Assembly: GCA_934403665.1 (NCBI GenBank)
Contig: CAKRUL010000070.1
Span: 1-7,110 of the forward strand
Direction of reading: 5' to 3'
DNA length: 7,110 nt
From: an uncultured Clostridia bacterium
Lineage (GTDB): Bacteria > Bacillota_A > Clostridia > UMGS1840 > HGM11507
Shown here: piece after piece, positions 6,251-7,110 of the stretch
Layout of the letters: every line of letters starts with the position of its first letter
Position numbering within the stretch: position 1 is the first letter of the stretch
Program-made: the position numbers and the translations under genes
Notes under the pieces: generated by a model
Seen by the model: only the letters and a program-made list of their open reading frames with translations
What the model was told of the DNA's origin: nothing
The model's database searches: none

Positions 6251-7110
<860 letters not shown>

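Overview
The window looks like a piece of a low-to-moderate GC, Gram-positive-type (Firmicutes, most likely Clostridia) chromosome. The supporting signs are AGGAGG-type ribosome binding sites, TTG and GTG starts, textbook sigma-A promoters, intrinsic terminators, a perfect CIRCE operator before groES-groEL, a rubrerythrin (typical of anaerobes), an SLH-domain envelope protein and a WG-repeat/stalk-domain exported protein. This placement is inference; no rRNA or other taxonomic marker is present.

Layout: (1) 1-225, plus strand, is the 3' end of a gene resembling a VanY-type D-Ala-D-Ala carboxypeptidase. It ends in a hairpin terminator shared with a converging gene. (2) 276-5022 is a block of four minus-strand genes. 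In transcription order these are rubrerythrin, a secreted WG-repeat plus copper-amine-oxidase-N-like (stalk) protein, an SLH-domain exported protein with five degenerate C-terminal repeats, and a small DUF951-type cysteine-containing protein. The first three each end in a hairpin terminator, and strong promoters are visible for the WG and SLH genes, so most of the block appears monocistronic. (3) 5169-5738, plus strand, is a small nitroreductase-family flavoprotein divergent from rubrerythrin. (4) 5829-7110 is the HrcA/CIRCE-controlled groES-groEL operon, with groEL cut by the window edge.

Functionally the window mixes envelope proteins (carboxypeptidase, SLH protein, WG/stalk protein) with stress functions (rubrerythrin, nitroreductase, GroES/GroEL). 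I see no mobile element, CRISPR array, tRNA or rRNA, and no strong case for a wholly new system. The least explained parts are the roughly 155-nt leader of the SLH gene, which contains two mutually exclusive hairpins; the five-repeat C-terminal half of the SLH protein; and a 9-bp inverted repeat between the divergent rubrerythrin and nitroreductase genes. No gene-free stretch exceeds 300 bases. The longest gaps, 2382-2638 and 5739-5942, are described in the feature list.
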